Assembly: GCF_900120175.1 (NCBI RefSeq)
Contig: NZ_FQLF01000005.1
Location: 560,501-624,500, forward strand
Length of the DNA stretch: 64,000 nucleotides
Direction: 5' to 3'
Origin: Oceanicoccus sp. KOV_DT_Chl
GTDB lineage: Bacteria; Pseudomonadota; Gammaproteobacteria; Pseudomonadales; Dasaniaceae
In this document: positions 1-7,311 of the stretch, in pieces
Layout of the letters: each line of letters opens with the position of its first letter
Position numbering within the stretch: position 1 is the stretch's first letter
Notes under the pieces: generated by a model
What the model was told of the DNA's origin: nothing
The model's database searches: none
What the model saw: only the letters and a program-made list of their open reading frames with translations
Program-made: the position numbers and the translations under genes

Positions 1-335
1 TCGTAGCAATCGTTAAAACCTATCCAGCCAAACCGCTATGCCATTATTTTCTCTATCCCACCCTATATAAAGCACGCCCAATAAGCGTCCAATATCAGGT
101 GGAAATTTACAAACGTAATCTTGGACGTCACCGCCTCAAAACTTTTAATTTAAAATTTCATTAATAATCAAAAGCTTATGCATCCTTACGTCTAACAACA
201 TGTATTTGGGCGACCCCGTATTGCCCAGACTTTATTTTCGGTATTCGTCATTGTGAACGGAAAAACCAGCCTTACCACTCACACGACGAACTTCGGATTC
301 TAATAATAGCTAACCCAAGTAAAAAGGTAATAATC
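1..335. other. Intergenic, no gene seen
   Basis: No open frame with a plausible start and no recognisable RNA gene. The 3' part should hold the promoter and leader of the hydrolase that starts at 336. AT-rich stretches are present but I cannot single out a convincing -35/-10 pair. The left edge may hold the end of a neighbouring transcription unit outside the window. Confidence 0.5.
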
Positions 336-1442
336 ATGATTATTAAAAAACTCTCTCTCGGTGTCGCCGTCGGTACCGCACTTATGGCTGCCGCCATAAA
401 TGCCAACGCTGATAGCTGCCTGTATGTACAATCATCTCCTGGCGGTAGTTTTAACGTCTGTGAGGAAACCGTTAATCAAACATACTGCGATGGTGTTGAT
501 GGCGATTGGAGCGCTAATGCCTGTGATATCTCCAATATTGTCGGTAGCTGCGTAACGCCAAGCAGCTCCATTCACTACCTGGAAGGCAGTGCCAGTAGCC
601 TGTCTTTCGGCTGTGGTTTCCAAAATGGTGAATGGCAAGACCCTGCGCCAACGCCTGATCCCGATCCTACTCCCGACCCTGATCCAACGCCTGATCCTGA
701 TCCAACCCCGGATCCAGACCCGACTCCTGACCCAGATCCTACGCCCGATCCAGACCCCATCCCTGATCCAGATCCTGTACCCGGTATCGCAGGCCCGGAT
801 AGCACCGCATTACGCGCACTGGACAGCGATTCACTGTGTACGGTTACCGATCATGGTAATTACTACAGTTTTGTTCGCACCAATGCCGATCGTCGTGATA
901 ATCGTGGCGTGGTTCTGTACGCTGGTGGTGGTGTCGCCGCTGAAGCGTATGCAAAAGTTGCCCGCAACTTATGTATCACTCAACAAGATGCGTTCATTAT
1001 CAAAGGTGATGGTGTGGAGATTATCCAAACCAATCCAATGGCGGCGATTGAACCGATTCTGGCCAATCCCGGCATGGAAAAATGGGCAGTCGGTGGTCAC
1101 TCTTTAGGTGGCGTTATTGGTAGTTTGTTTATCTCCAGCAACCCAGGACTGGTGCAGGGCTTGATCTTATTAGGCTCAGAACCCGCACTGCCAATGCAAG
1201 CTACCGGTATTAAAGCAATTACCATTTACGCAACTAACGACCTGATAGAAACACCAGAGGAAGTTATTACGTCATTGGCGTTATTACCAGCGGATACTGA
1301 AGTGGTTGAAATTGAAGGCGGTAACCACGCCCAATTCGGCAACTACGGTGAGCAAGCAGGTGATGGCGAAGCTGAGATTTCCTCCAGCAAGCAAAAGAGT
1401 CTGTTCAAATACGAACTACGTGATTTTATGGACTCACTGTAA
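336..1442 (+). CDS. Secreted alpha/beta hydrolase with Asp-Pro linker
   Basis: The N-terminus has a classic Sec signal peptide (KK, hydrophobic core, cleavage near AINANA-DS). It is followed by a Cys-containing segment of about 80 residues, then a linker of repeated Pro-Asp-Pro-Thr units (about residues 106-150), then an alpha/beta hydrolase domain. The hydrolase part contains the nucleophile elbow GHSLGG, a GSEPALP segment, a late Asp (TNDLIETPEE) and a terminal His (GGNHAQFGNYG), giving a plausible Ser-Asp-His triad. It resembles the Abhydrolase_5 type. Known relatives are esterases or lipases; the substrate is not readable here. The linker suggests separation of a binding or anchoring N-terminal module from the catalytic domain, in the periplasm or outside the cell. 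It stands alone and is followed by a strong terminator. Confidence 0.85.
   Translation: MIIKKLSLGVAVGTALMAAAINANADSCLYVQSSPGGSFNVCEETVNQTYCDGVDGDWSANACDISNIVGSCVTPSSSIHYLEGSASSLSFGCGFQNGEWQDPAPTPDPDPTPDPDPTPDPDPTPDPDPTPDPDPTPDPDPIPDPDPVPGIAGPDSTALRALDSDSLCTVTDHGNYYSFVRTNADRRDNRGVVLYAGGGVAAEAYAKVARNLCITQQDAFIIKGDGVEIIQTNPMAAIEPILANPGMEKWAVGGHSLGGVIGSLFISSNPGLVQGLILLGSEPALPMQATGIKAITIYATNDLIETPEEVITSLALLPADTEVVEIEGGNHAQFGNYGEQAGDGEAEISSSKQKSLFKYELRDFMDSL
652..780 (+). repeat. Degenerate hexanucleotide repeat coding PDPT linker
   Basis: A run of CCNGAY-type hexamers encodes alternating Pro-Asp with periodic Thr. The codons vary (CCT, CCC, CCG, CCA; GAT, GAC), so the protein repeat is kept while the DNA has diverged. 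Copy-number change here would alter linker length without a frameshift. Confidence 0.8.
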
Positions 1443-1471
1443 TACCAAGTTAGGGATCAACTAAGTAGATC

Positions 1472-1497
1472 AAACCGGCTTCGGCCGGTTTTTTTTT
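1472..1497 (+). terminator. Rho-independent terminator
   Basis: Perfect 8-bp stem AAACCGGC / GCCGGTTT with a TTCG tetraloop, followed by a run of T. It lies 30 bases after the hydrolase stop codon and separates it from the convergent SDR operon. Confidence 0.92.
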
Positions 1498-1515
1498 GCT
1501 ACAAACAATCAGCCA

Positions 1516-2430
1516 TTATTCTGATTGCAGATGATTGAACGCCTTACCTAAAAACTTCTCCGACTGTTTCAATCCCTCTGTCAACTCACGTTGATCAGCC
1601 AAGTCATTAATCTGCGCCCAGTGTACTAACACATTTTCGGGTGTTTGATCTGCGGGAGCTAAATACACGCCTTCGGTTTCAAATAAACGGGTAGTGGCAA
1701 AACCACCGGCGCCCGCGCATAAAATCATCCGGTTAGGCGCATCATCGTGACACAAGGTTAAGGCACCCGCAGTGACGGCTTCAGGGGTTAACATCGCCAA
1801 TACCTCTGGCGGCATTAAGTCTTCAGTCATACGGGTTCCTGCCGTTGGGGCTAATGCATTAATTCGAATATTGTATTTAGCTCCTTCCAAAACCAACGTA
1901 TTCATCAAACCCAACACGGCCATTTTCGCAGCACCATAATTCGTCTGGCCAAAATTACCGTACATACCACTCGAAGAAGTGGTCATCACTATACGACCAT
2001 AAGTCTGGGCTTTCATGATTTCCCATACTGCTTTACAGCAGTTCACTGACCCCATGAGATGCACATCCATCACTAAACGAAAATCATCCAGCGCCATTTT
2101 TGAAAAAGATTTATCACGCAAAATACCGGCGTTATTGATTAAAATATCAACCCGCCCCCACTTTGCTAACGCTTGTTTGACCATATCCTCGACTTCATCA
2201 AAGCTGGCGACGTTGGCTCCGTGGGCGATGGCTTCACCACCGTTCGCTTCGATTAAGGCAACCACTTCCAGCGCTGCAGCCGAACCGCCACCACTGCCAT
2301 CACGTGCTCCACCCAAATCGTTAACCACGACTTTGGCACCGCGAGCGGCAAGCTCTAATGCGTGCGAGCGACCCAAACCATTGCCCGCACCGGTTACGAT
2401 AGCGACCTTTCCTGCAAAATTAATTGTCAT
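1516..2430 (-). CDS. Short-chain dehydrogenase (HSD17B4/FabG-like)
   Basis: This is an SDR of about 304 residues. It has the cofactor motif TGAGNGLG, the NNAG motif (LINNAGILRD) and the catalytic Ser...YGAAK pattern (TSSSGMYGNFGQTNYGAAK). The Asp in VVNDLGG after beta2 favours NAD. The sequence LRDKSFSKM and the C-terminal tail resemble the 3-hydroxyacyl-CoA dehydrogenase part of peroxisomal multifunctional enzyme 2, so oxidation of a (3R)-hydroxyacyl-CoA is likely. An ATG at 2430 is preferred to an in-frame TTG 12 bases upstream, because the CAGG is then at a usable distance. It is the last gene of an operon with the MaoC hydratase and the acyl-CoA dehydrogenase (gaps near 50 bases). Together these three could catalyse one beta-oxidation round. 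Confidence 0.88.
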   Translation of the reverse strand: MTINFAGKVAIVTGAGNGLGRSHALELAARGAKVVVNDLGGARDGSGGGSAAALEVVALIEANGGEAIAHGANVASFDEVEDMVKQALAKWGRVDILINNAGILRDKSFSKMALDDFRLVMDVHLMGSVNCCKAVWEIMKAQTYGRIVMTTSSSGMYGNFGQTNYGAAKMAVLGLMNTLVLEGAKYNIRINALAPTAGTRMTEDLMPPEVLAMLTPEAVTAGALTLCHDDAPNRMILCAGAGGFATTRLFETEGVYLAPADQTPENVLVHWAQINDLADQRELTEGLKQSEKFLGKAFNHLQSE

Positions 2431-2479
2431 AATTTTATTCAACCTGTTTCTTTCAGTAGTTTCTTAATAAACCTTTAGA

Positions 2480-2938
2480 TTAAAGCATCTGCATTGTAAT
2501 CCACTCGGCAATCAATGCTGGCTTATCTTCCCCTTCAATCTCAACGGTTACTTGTAAACGTAATAAAAATTGACCGGGATTTTTTTCTTCGATAGCTGCA
2601 AACGTCGCTCTGCCACGAACTCGACTATTCACTTTCACTGGTGTTAAAAAACGTACTTTATCAAAACCGTAATTGACCAACGTATGGGCACCCTCGATAA
2701 CCATCGAAAACCCTTTTGCAAAATGCGTCAACATCGACAGGGTCAAAAAACCATGGGCGATGGTATCACCAAATGGTCCTTCTTTTGCTGCCACAGGATC
2801 GACATGAATAAATTGTTGATCGAGCGTGCAATCCGCAAACTGATTAATTTGATCCTGAGTAACGGTAAACCACTCTGAGGGTTCACTGCTAAAGCCCACA
2901 TAATTAGACACCTCATCACGCTTAATAATTTGTGCCAT
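2480..2938 (-). CDS. MaoC-like enoyl-CoA hydratase
   Basis: A 152-residue single hot-dog protein. It contains the hydratase-2 signature: Asp in FADCTLDQQFIHVDP and the following GPFGDTIAHGFLTLS, matching the Asp/His catalytic pair of R-specific enoyl-CoA hydratases (PhaJ/MaoC). The known reaction is hydration of trans-2-enoyl-CoA to (3R)-hydroxyacyl-CoA, which fits the SDR next to it. The ribosome site AAGGAG lies 9 bases upstream of the ATG. It is the middle gene of the three-gene operon. Confidence 0.9.
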   Translation of the reverse strand: MAQIIKRDEVSNYVGFSSEPSEWFTVTQDQINQFADCTLDQQFIHVDPVAAKEGPFGDTIAHGFLTLSMLTHFAKGFSMVIEGAHTLVNYGFDKVRFLTPVKVNSRVRGRATFAAIEEKNPGQFLLRLQVTVEIEGEDKPALIAEWITMQML

Positions 2939-2989
2939 TGCACCACTCCTTTTCCTATTGTTTTTAAGTACTGTTTATTCGCTAATGAT

Positions 2990-4795
2990 TTAGAACCACT
3001 GGGGATCCATATCAAAACTGGTGCTATCCATCCCGGTTAGTAAGTTAGCCCAGGCATATATTTCAGGCAGTTCAAATTTGAAGAAATACTTTAATGCCTG
3101 TAATTTGCCACGATAGAATTTCTCATCTGCTTGGTGCGGTTTATTCGCCAAGCCCTGATTTGCCACAATACCTTGACGCAACCACATCCAGGCAATGACG
3201 ATATTGCCAAACAACTCCAGGTATTTAACTGAGTTTGATAATGCCAAATCGATATTTTTAGTCATCATGGCACCGAGCAAGGCCTCAGTAGTTTGTTTTA
3301 GTGTTGCAATAGCGGTTGACAGTTCATCGGCATAAGCGCTGAGCTCAACATCACTACGCGCCTGACTACAAGTTTTTTCCATTTCCTCAATGACCGCTAA
3401 ATAACCTGCCATATTATTCATCGGTACTTTACGTGCGAGCAAATCCAAGGACTGTATACCCGTAGTACCTTCGTGGATCGGGTTAAGGCGATTATCCCGA
3501 TAAAGCATTTCCACCGGATGCTCGCTAATATAACCGTGTCCACCTAATACCTGAATCGCCAGACTATTCGCTTTAGGTCCATACTCAGACGGCCAGGTTT
3601 TAATCATCGGTGTTAAAAAATCCAGCAGTAAATGCGCGCGCTGACGCTCTTGTTCGGTAGCGGCCGTTTTTTCATCATCGGCTAGTTGAGCCCCTAATAA
3701 ACACAATGAGAATGCACCTTCTGCATAAGCTTTTTGTGCAAGTAACATGCGCCTGACATCAGCGTGTTCAATGATATTAACGGGCTTTGACGCGGGGTCT
3801 TTGGAAGAAGCCAAGCGACCCTGAGGGCGTTCTTTGGCGTAATCCAAAGAATATTGATAACCGGTTAATGCCAGTAAGGCCGCGCCGCTACCCACCATCA
3901 CCCGCGCTTCATTCATCATATGGAACATATAACGTAAACCTTTATGCTCCTCGCCCACCAAATAGCCTACAGCGCCACCCTTCTCACCAAAACTGAGCGA
4001 GGTTGAGGTTTGCCCGCGCCCACCCATTTTGTGAAACAGCCCCGCAAGATTGACATCATTGCGCTTACCCATTGAACCATCGGCATTGACTAAAAACTTG
4101 GGCACAATAAACAGCGAAATCCCTTTCACCCCTTTGGGCGCACCTTTAATCCGTGCCAATACCAAGTGCACAATATTTTCATTGAGATCGTGATCGCCAC
4201 CGGAAATAAAGATTTTATTGCCAGTAATGAAATATTCACCACTTTCATTTTTTTCCGCGATGGTCGTTAAATCCGCCAAACCCGAACCCGCATGGGCTTC
4301 AGTCATAGCCATGGTGCCAGCAAAGCGACCACAGCGCATAGGTTCAACCCATAGCCGCTTTTGTGCATCACTACCATAGGCATCAATTAAATTCGCATTA
4401 GCGTTGGTCAGACTGATGTAACCAATTGTGGTACTGCCCGCAGCGGTTAGATAGCCATTGGCAACTGCACTGACGATAGCCGGCAACTGCATCCCACCGT
4501 CATCGTAATCAGCACCGGGAGAGATCAACCCGGCACTGGCAATGGCATCCAAAGCGACTTTAATCTCAGGAATCATCTGCACCCTATCACCGTCAAAAGT
4601 AGGCTGGTGTTGATCTACCTTCAATCGATTAGGTAACAAATATTTTTCAGCGATAGTCTGGGCGGTATCCATTGCCGCTTGGAAAGTTTCACGATTATGG
4701 TCGGCATACCGGGGCCGCTGGGTGAGGGCTTCAGTATCAAATAGCTCATAGAGCATAAATTCCAGATCGCGGCGATCAAGGATTGGAGCAGCCAT
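2990..4795 (-). CDS. Acyl-CoA dehydrogenase, long form (about 600 aa)
   Basis: An acyl-CoA dehydrogenase with the extra N-terminal helix region and the C-terminal extension typical of FadE5-like enzymes (601 residues against about 380 for the short form). Visible landmarks are MAMTEAHAGSGLADLTT (FAD and substrate loop), NKIFISGGDHD, GLFHKMGGRGQTS, GGHGYISEHPVEMLYRD and the catalytic Glu in NPIHEGTTGIQSLD. It should oxidise an acyl-CoA to the 2-enoyl-CoA with FAD, passing electrons to ETF. It is the first gene of the operon with MaoC and SDR, and is divergent from an XRE/MLTR regulator. An AGGG lies about 10 bases before the ATG. The acyl substrate cannot be read from the sequence. Confidence 0.93.
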   Translation of the reverse strand: MAAPILDRRDLEFMLYELFDTEALTQRPRYADHNRETFQAAMDTAQTIAEKYLLPNRLKVDQHQPTFDGDRVQMIPEIKVALDAIASAGLISPGADYDDGGMQLPAIVSAVANGYLTAAGSTTIGYISLTNANANLIDAYGSDAQKRLWVEPMRCGRFAGTMAMTEAHAGSGLADLTTIAEKNESGEYFITGNKIFISGGDHDLNENIVHLVLARIKGAPKGVKGISLFIVPKFLVNADGSMGKRNDVNLAGLFHKMGGRGQTSTSLSFGEKGGAVGYLVGEEHKGLRYMFHMMNEARVMVGSGAALLALTGYQYSLDYAKERPQGRLASSKDPASKPVNIIEHADVRRMLLAQKAYAEGAFSLCLLGAQLADDEKTAATEQERQRAHLLLDFLTPMIKTWPSEYGPKANSLAIQVLGGHGYISEHPVEMLYRDNRLNPIHEGTTGIQSLDLLARKVPMNNMAGYLAVIEEMEKTCSQARSDVELSAYADELSTAIATLKQTTEALLGAMMTKNIDLALSNSVKYLELFGNIVIAWMWLRQGIVANQGLANKPHQADEKFYRGKLQALKYFFKFELPEIYAWANLLTGMDSTSFDMDPQWF

Positions 4796-4860
4796 GGTAA
4801 AACCCTGAAGTTTGGCGAATGATGTCCGCTATTGTCCACCAACGCCCCGGACGTTACCAT

Positions 4861-4873
4861 GACATCTGATGTC
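4861..4873. promoter_or_regulatory. Perfect inverted repeat GACATC-T-GATGTC, candidate operator
   Basis: It sits in the 145-base divergent interval between the acyl-CoA dehydrogenase operon and the XRE/MLTR regulator. A further half-site, GATGTC, occurs at 4821-4826. XRE-family regulators normally bind such dyads. Assignment to the adjacent regulator is inference. Confidence 0.5.
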
Positions 4874-4940
4874 TGGCTTATTACAACATCTATGAGAACA
4901 ATCCGTCGATAGGTTATTAACTGACACTAGAGATTTACTT

Positions 4941-5777
4941 TTGCAGCAGACTCACCTCCAACTCCCCTTTAGTCGCTTTCTGAAATTCTGGCGAGCAGTG
5001 CATAGTGTCAGTCAGCAACAATTAGCCGAGCGGCTGGATAGTTCACCACGTCATATCAGCCGCTTGGAAAATGGCAGCAGCCGTCCCAGTGAAAGCATGG
5101 TGATTGAAATTGCCAAAGCCCTCAAACTTGGTGACAGGGATAGTAATCATCTATTAATTTCAGCAGGTTACGCCGCCATAGAAAAACCCGTGGATTTTCA
5201 CTCCGCAGAATTAAAATGGCTACGTAAAGCCATGACTATGAACCTGCGGGCACTAGACCCCTACCCCACCACTTTACTCGATAGATCCAGTAATATCCTG
5301 ATGGTTAATCGTGGCTGGGTCAGTTTTTTTAGTAACAGTGTAAACACCAAAGAATTAAATCAGGTGAGTAACTTTTATGATTTTATTTTTAGTCGTGAAG
5401 GCGCGGGAAATATTATTAGCAACTGGGAAGATACTTTATCGGTAATCCTCATGTCTCTCACCCAACAAAGTTTATTTAGTGACAAAGAACAAGACAAAGC
5501 CTTACCGCTTAAATTAGCCAAGCATCCCAGCGTCCCTCATGACTGGCAGCAACGCGCCAGCAAGCTGGAACCCATGGCCAGTTTTAAAGTACAAATGGAG
5601 ATTAACGGCAAACTTCAGCGATTTTTTAGTGTGAGTTCAACGGTAGGGGCACTCGGTACCACTGCCTATGCGTCTGAACCCAACTTAACCATCCAGACAC
5701 TTTATCCTGAAAATGAACAAGCAGTTATCGACTCACTTATCAATGACAACCTAAAACATCCTTTACTTTACTATTGA
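4941..5777 (+). CDS. XRE-family regulator with MmyB-like ligand-binding domain
   Basis: Residues about 8-70 form a Cro/CI-type helix-turn-helix (LKFWRAVHSVSQQQLAERLD, then HISRLENGSSRPS). The rest resembles the MmyB/MLTR ligand-binding domain seen in regulators of fatty-acid or short-chain dehydrogenase genes (RKAMTMNLRALDPYPTTLLDRSSNILMVNRGW spread over residues 92-125). The start is TTG; no in-frame ATG occurs before the HTH, and AGAG lies upstream. Family members often act on a divergent dehydrogenase gene, as the layout here suggests. The ligand may be a fatty acyl compound (inference). Confidence 0.85.
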   Translation: MQQTHLQLPFSRFLKFWRAVHSVSQQQLAERLDSSPRHISRLENGSSRPSESMVIEIAKALKLGDRDSNHLLISAGYAAIEKPVDFHSAELKWLRKAMTMNLRALDPYPTTLLDRSSNILMVNRGWVSFFSNSVNTKELNQVSNFYDFIFSREGAGNIISNWEDTLSVILMSLTQQSLFSDKEQDKALPLKLAKHPSVPHDWQQRASKLEPMASFKVQMEINGKLQRFFSVSSTVGALGTTAYASEPNLTIQTLYPENEQAVIDSLINDNLKHPLLYY

Positions 5778-5790
5778 GCGATAGGAAAAA

Positions 5791-6708
5791 TTATTCCACT
5801 ACCAACTCATGTTTTAATGCGGGTAATAAGGCTTTGTACTGCTTTGAAAAATACTCCACCCTGTTGTTATCCATGATAACTGGCACTGAATAAAAGGGAT
5901 TTTTAATATAATCTATTGTGGCTGGTGTTTTACCAAAAGTTAACAACGCCGTTTGAATTCTTTGCGCCAGCTCGATATCAAGAGCATCATTGGCAACAAT
6001 TCCTATTCCTGCCCAGTACTTATCGCTGGTAGGAATTTCTTCAACCCTGATTAATCTTTGGAACGCAGGTGGCTGACTGCCTAGCGCACTGGAAGTGATA
6101 ACACCAGCTTCACACTGGCCAGAAATCACACTCATAACCACCGCTGGAAAATTGGGAAGCCGCATCACCTGATAGCTTATTTGTTTTGTAAGCAACCATT
6201 CCTCAGCCCACATTGACGCCATCGATATTTTATCAGGCATGGCAATACATTTATCACGCAGTTGAGTGACATCTTCTATGCCCTCATCTCTACGATAAAT
6301 AATTCTGGGTTGTGAATTTAAATTTATCGCTAGCAGCGGTTTTACAGTATCTCTCTCTACCATTAATGGAACAAAATGGTCTGGAACCAAATACAAATCA
6401 TACTTACCGTTAGCAGCCTCATCGAATAAAGCCGCATAATCATCCGGTATTGAAATACGGACTGTTAAGCCAGTATTAGTATAAATATGCTGCCGTAACG
6501 GCTGCCACCAGCCTTGTGCTAATTTATTATTAAAAAAAGGAAAACTTCTGATGCTGATTTCGCGCTCAACATTCAATGCCGGGCTCTCTGCCATGGAAGC
6601 TAACGACAAACTCATCAGCAAGGACCAGCCTATTATCAGGACTAAACACCGATGAACTTCATTTACCAACACATTGACCCATAGCAGCAACTTCATATTG
6701 GCGCGCAT
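5791..6708 (-). CDS. PhnD-like periplasmic substrate-binding protein
   Basis: About 305 residues with a signal peptide (hydrophobic core VLIIGWSLLMSLSLASMA). The body matches the phosphate/phosphonate-type binding fold: ISIRSFPFFNN start, GKYDLYLVPDHFVPLM, DKCIAMPDKISMASMW and SVISGQCEAGVITSSALG. Members bind phosphonates or other small oxyanions, or act as sensor inputs. No ABC permease or ATPase is adjacent, so it may be an orphan sensory binding protein. An alternative start at residue 5 is possible; neither start has a strong ribosome site. It converges on the XRE/MLTR regulator with a 13-base gap. Confidence 0.75.
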   Translation of the reverse strand: MRANMKLLLWVNVLVNEVHRCLVLIIGWSLLMSLSLASMAESPALNVEREISIRSFPFFNNKLAQGWWQPLRQHIYTNTGLTVRISIPDDYAALFDEAANGKYDLYLVPDHFVPLMVERDTVKPLLAINLNSQPRIIYRRDEGIEDVTQLRDKCIAMPDKISMASMWAEEWLLTKQISYQVMRLPNFPAVVMSVISGQCEAGVITSSALGSQPPAFQRLIRVEEIPTSDKYWAGIGIVANDALDIELAQRIQTALLTFGKTPATIDYIKNPFYSVPVIMDNNRVEYFSKQYKALLPALKHELVVE

Positions 6709-7267
6709 AGACGTTCATTCCCAATATTTAGCTTATAACTTCACTCTAGTTTATAGATTACTACAACACAGGTTAAACAGACTACGTGAATTTAGTAGTC
6801 CTTGTCTATTATCAGAAACAAAAGTAGCTGACTCCACCTACATAACCTTGGGCCATCACCGGAATGACGTCGCTAACAAACTACACACACCATTTAGAGT
6901 CATTAACGCTTTAACCCGGCCTTATTATTACTAAATTCTGTTTAGTAAATCACATTTAAAATACACTAACAGTTTTTATTGTCTGACTAAGGTTAATTTT
7001 CCCTGTTAAAAATCAGGAGAAATACATCTAACCATCAGCACACTCATTCGCGATGATTAAAAATTGTAGTAAACAGAGCTATTGGTTTTACGATAGAAAA
7101 AAGGGGCGGGGGTGACAATGGGCAATCATTTGCATTAACACTGTAATTCATCTGACAAACATACCCAATAATTAACTCACTACTGTCATAGCATTATTGG
7201 CAAGCGATGATGTCGAATATTAGAGCCTAATTATCTTTCCTCGATTATTCCACCAGTGAAAATACAT
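6709..7267. other. Long intergenic region, no gene seen
   Basis: About 560 bases between the PhnD-like gene and the terminator of the TonB receptor. I see no credible coding frame: the only plus-strand open frame crosses the PhnD start and has no family features. The right side of this stretch carries the PhnD-like gene's promoter region. Confidence 0.5.
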
Positions 7268-7294
7268 AAAAAAGCGGGTGAAACCTCACCCGCT
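7268..7294 (-). terminator. Rho-independent terminator of TonB receptor
   Basis: Nine-base perfect stem AGCGGGTGA / TCACCCGCT with a 4-base loop, followed on the minus strand by a U-run (the A-run just left of it). It sits directly downstream of the receptor stop codon. Confidence 0.92.
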
Positions 7295-7311
7295 GTAACC
7301 AGGTTTAAACT

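Noticed and set aside
575-805. Gly-Ser-rich minus-strand frame opposite the hydrolase linker
   Set aside because: It is the antisense shadow of the Pro-Asp repeat.
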